Shown here: in pieces, positions 36,779-64,000 of the stretch
Layout: every line of letters starts with the position of its first letter
Position numbering within the stretch: position 1 is the first letter of the stretch
NCBI RefSeq assembly: GCF_000972845.2
Contig: NC_040022.1
Span: forward strand, 16,025,865 to 16,089,864
Origin: Larimichthys crocea
Taxonomy: Eukaryota > Chordata > Actinopteri > Sciaenidae
Length of the DNA: 64,000 bases
Direction: 5' to 3'
Notes under the pieces: generated by a model
Told to the model about the DNA's origin: nothing
The model's input: only the letters and a program-made list of their open reading frames with translations
Databases searched by the model: none
Program-made: the position numbers and the translations under genes

Positions 36779-36780
36779 CG
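36728..36780. repeat. (GT)n followed by (CG)5
   Basis: About 21 GT units run directly into five CG dinucleotides, an alternating purine-pyrimidine tract of 53 bp. Confidence 0.95.
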
Positions 36781-38090
36781 TCCTTCAGGGTTCAAGTTCC
36801 TCCACGGTGTCACTCGTGGGAGACTGAACCGGAGTGTGGCGAGCAGGTAGGCGAGGGGGGCACATGGGAAAACCTTGTGGGTCAATTTGCAGACAGAAGC
36901 GCGGACAGTATGTATTAGTGCGTAAACTGACATCCCAGTCCACTGATCCCGTAGCCCTTTTTGGAGTTAATGTGCACTCTAGGGGTGTGGATGTGTTAGA
37001 CCACTTGGGGTATTGCTGTTTGTTGTGATGTGAAGCAAGAAAAAAAAGAAAGAAAAAAAAAACATACTGTGGCCACAACTTTTACTTCTATCAACACATC
37101 AGGCTCAGCCTTTCTCCACCGTCACTGTGTTTTTAGGTTAGTCAGGTCATGATTATAAAACTTTATTGTACCAGGGTTATATATGCACCATGCTCACACA
37201 GGTAAAATATAGGCGGCACCCATCTTTTATGTGGGAGGGGGACAGCAAAGTGAGTCACAGTGTTCCTGGGGTCAGCATGCAAGACGTTAAGTACATTACA
37301 GGACTTAGACTAAGCAGTGATGTTGCCCCTGGACACTGATCTAAGGTCAGTTTGTTGTTGTGTGTTTGTTTTCTTCTCTTATATTTGGATTTGTGGGGCA
37401 AAAACAGGGAACTGATCTTAGATCTGTGCCTGAACTCCAACTTACACAACACATCACACCGTGAGGGGAGGTGGGGGCTAACGCAGAGCAAACAACAAGG
37501 GGTAAGGGGAAAAGAGAGAAGAGAAGGGAGGAAAGGGGGAGGACGATGGACTGGAAGAACGACACACAGTCAGGCAGGCAAGCGGACAGACAGACGAGAC
37601 GGACGAGACGGACGGACGGACGGAGCATAGCTAGGCGAGGACTGCTCTTCCTGAAGACACAGAGAAGCAAAAGTGCAAAGTGGTCGTTCTCGATCTATTC
37701 ACATGGTTTTGTTGCTGTTCTGCGTTGCATTATATCACGTGTATAAAAGGTGTGACGTGTTATAGGAAAGGCTGAGTGAGGGATTGACAAGTGCTTGCTC
37801 ATGTGAGGCTAACTCTAAACTGAGAGTCGGGGTGTTGAAATATTAAAAATGAAATATGACTTTTTTTTATAAACATATTCCTCTATGTTTGCATTGATAA
37901 CATTGCAATGTAAATGTTGCATAATGTATGCAGATATATGTACAATAGAGCGTTTTTCTGGTGTGTGCTTGTGTGTTGCACATGGTTGTCTATCTATGTA
38001 TGTGTGAGTACTAATATGTGTGCATAATACTATGTCTATTGGGTACGTCTCTGGTGTTTTTGTGCACACGCGTGTCCTCACTCCCCCCCC

Positions 38091-63498
<25,408 letters not shown>

Positions 63499-64000
63499 CT
63501 GTGGAAACACAGAGAGGGACAAAGTCACACACAGGAACACCATCTGTTTTCACTTCTGAACGCTCCTACATTCTCTGTTCTGGCTTTTACACGGTGAGCA
63601 GGTACCAAGAGGATGCTCGTGATAGATTAAAACACAGTCTGTGGATTTGAATAAAATGCATACTACATGAAATTTGTGGAAATGTACTGTAAAAACTATG
63701 AATCTTAATAGACTTGAGACACCTTTACTAATAAACACTAACTAGCAGATATACAGTGCATATTTGCATGCAACATGAGTGTTGACGCAGGAATCTGAAA
63801 TTGCAGCTATGCAGATTTGAACTAGGTGCTCGGCCTTTTTTTTTTTTTTTTTGCCATAAGGTCCAGACGAGTTGGCACTGAGTGTGGTGGCAAAACACAG
63901 AAACACACAGCGCTTGAAAAACACGGCCGTCTTTCCCGCTGCGTTTCATCAGTGTGGGCTACAGAAACAGAAAGTACAGTAAACCTACATGCAAATAACA
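63499..64000 (-). other. unc13a: unc13a intron 1 (partial)
   Basis: Non-coding sequence runs to the right edge. I looked for the MSLLCVG start exon and did not find it here. A poly(T) run lies at 63837-63852. Confidence 0.6.

Larger units (their letters stand above)
35000..38090 (-). other. unc13a: Presumed unc13a 3' UTR
   Basis: Sequence downstream of the unc13a stop (38091-38093) on the minus strand shows no splice-consistent coding exon. It holds a (TG)n at about 35482-35506, a C21 run at 35727-35747, a (CA)n at 36532-36573 and a (GT)n(CG)5 at 36728-36780. The 3' end was not located; the extent is an inference. Confidence 0.4.

Overview
This window is vertebrate nuclear DNA, almost certainly from a teleost fish and probably an acanthomorph (percomorph-like). 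The evidence is GT-AG-spliced genes with vertebrate-specific families, long 3' UTRs, abundant (CA)n microsatellites, Tc1 and L2/Rex-type LINE debris, tRNA-derived SINEs of a type I recognise from ray-finned fish, and an intronless fish-type TRIM gene. There is no prokaryotic, viral or CRISPR system here. All exon boundaries were derived by hand from splice signals, reading phase and family similarity.

Layout, left to right. (1) 1417-5667 (+): the 3' part of tcf3 (E2A), including both alternative bHLH exons, E12-type at 3151-3389 and E47-type at 4899-5134. Its 3' UTR runs to about 8450-8660. (2) 9029-10711 (-): an intronless RING/B-box/coiled-coil/PRY-SPRY TRIM gene, followed by a dead Tc1 transposase fragment. 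(3) 11497-12236 (+): uqcr11, a complex III subunit, behind a promoter with GABP/ETS-like and NRF1-like sites. (4) 15803-22830 (+): mbd3, six coding exons, with the N-terminal half of the methyl-CpG-binding domain missing. (5) 25965-29980 (+): mex3d (two KH domains plus RING) with a CpG-rich promoter and a 3.8 kb 3' UTR. (6) 38091-63498 (-): unc13a (Munc13-1), 41 phase-consistent coding exons from early C2A to the stop codon. Only the first coding exon lies beyond the right edge.

tcf3-uqcr11-mbd3-mex3d, all on one strand, matches the gene order I know from human 19p13.3, with the TRIM gene inserted between tcf3 and uqcr11. unc13a lies tail-to-tail with mex3d; in human UNC13A is elsewhere on 19p, so this junction is a lineage-specific rearrangement. 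The genes do not form one pathway: three are nuclear or RNA regulators, one is mitochondrial and one is the synaptic vesicle priming factor.

The most interesting signals concern splicing and domain loss. A pure 280-bp (TCTCT)56 tract sits between a predicted branch point and the 3' splice site of the large unc13a exon. unc13a also has a well-supported 6-nt microexon, a second candidate one, and a candidate 67-nt frame-shifting cassette exon. mbd3 appears fixed in an MBD3b-like form that cannot encode an intact MBD. mex3d carries an extra 97-bp intron.
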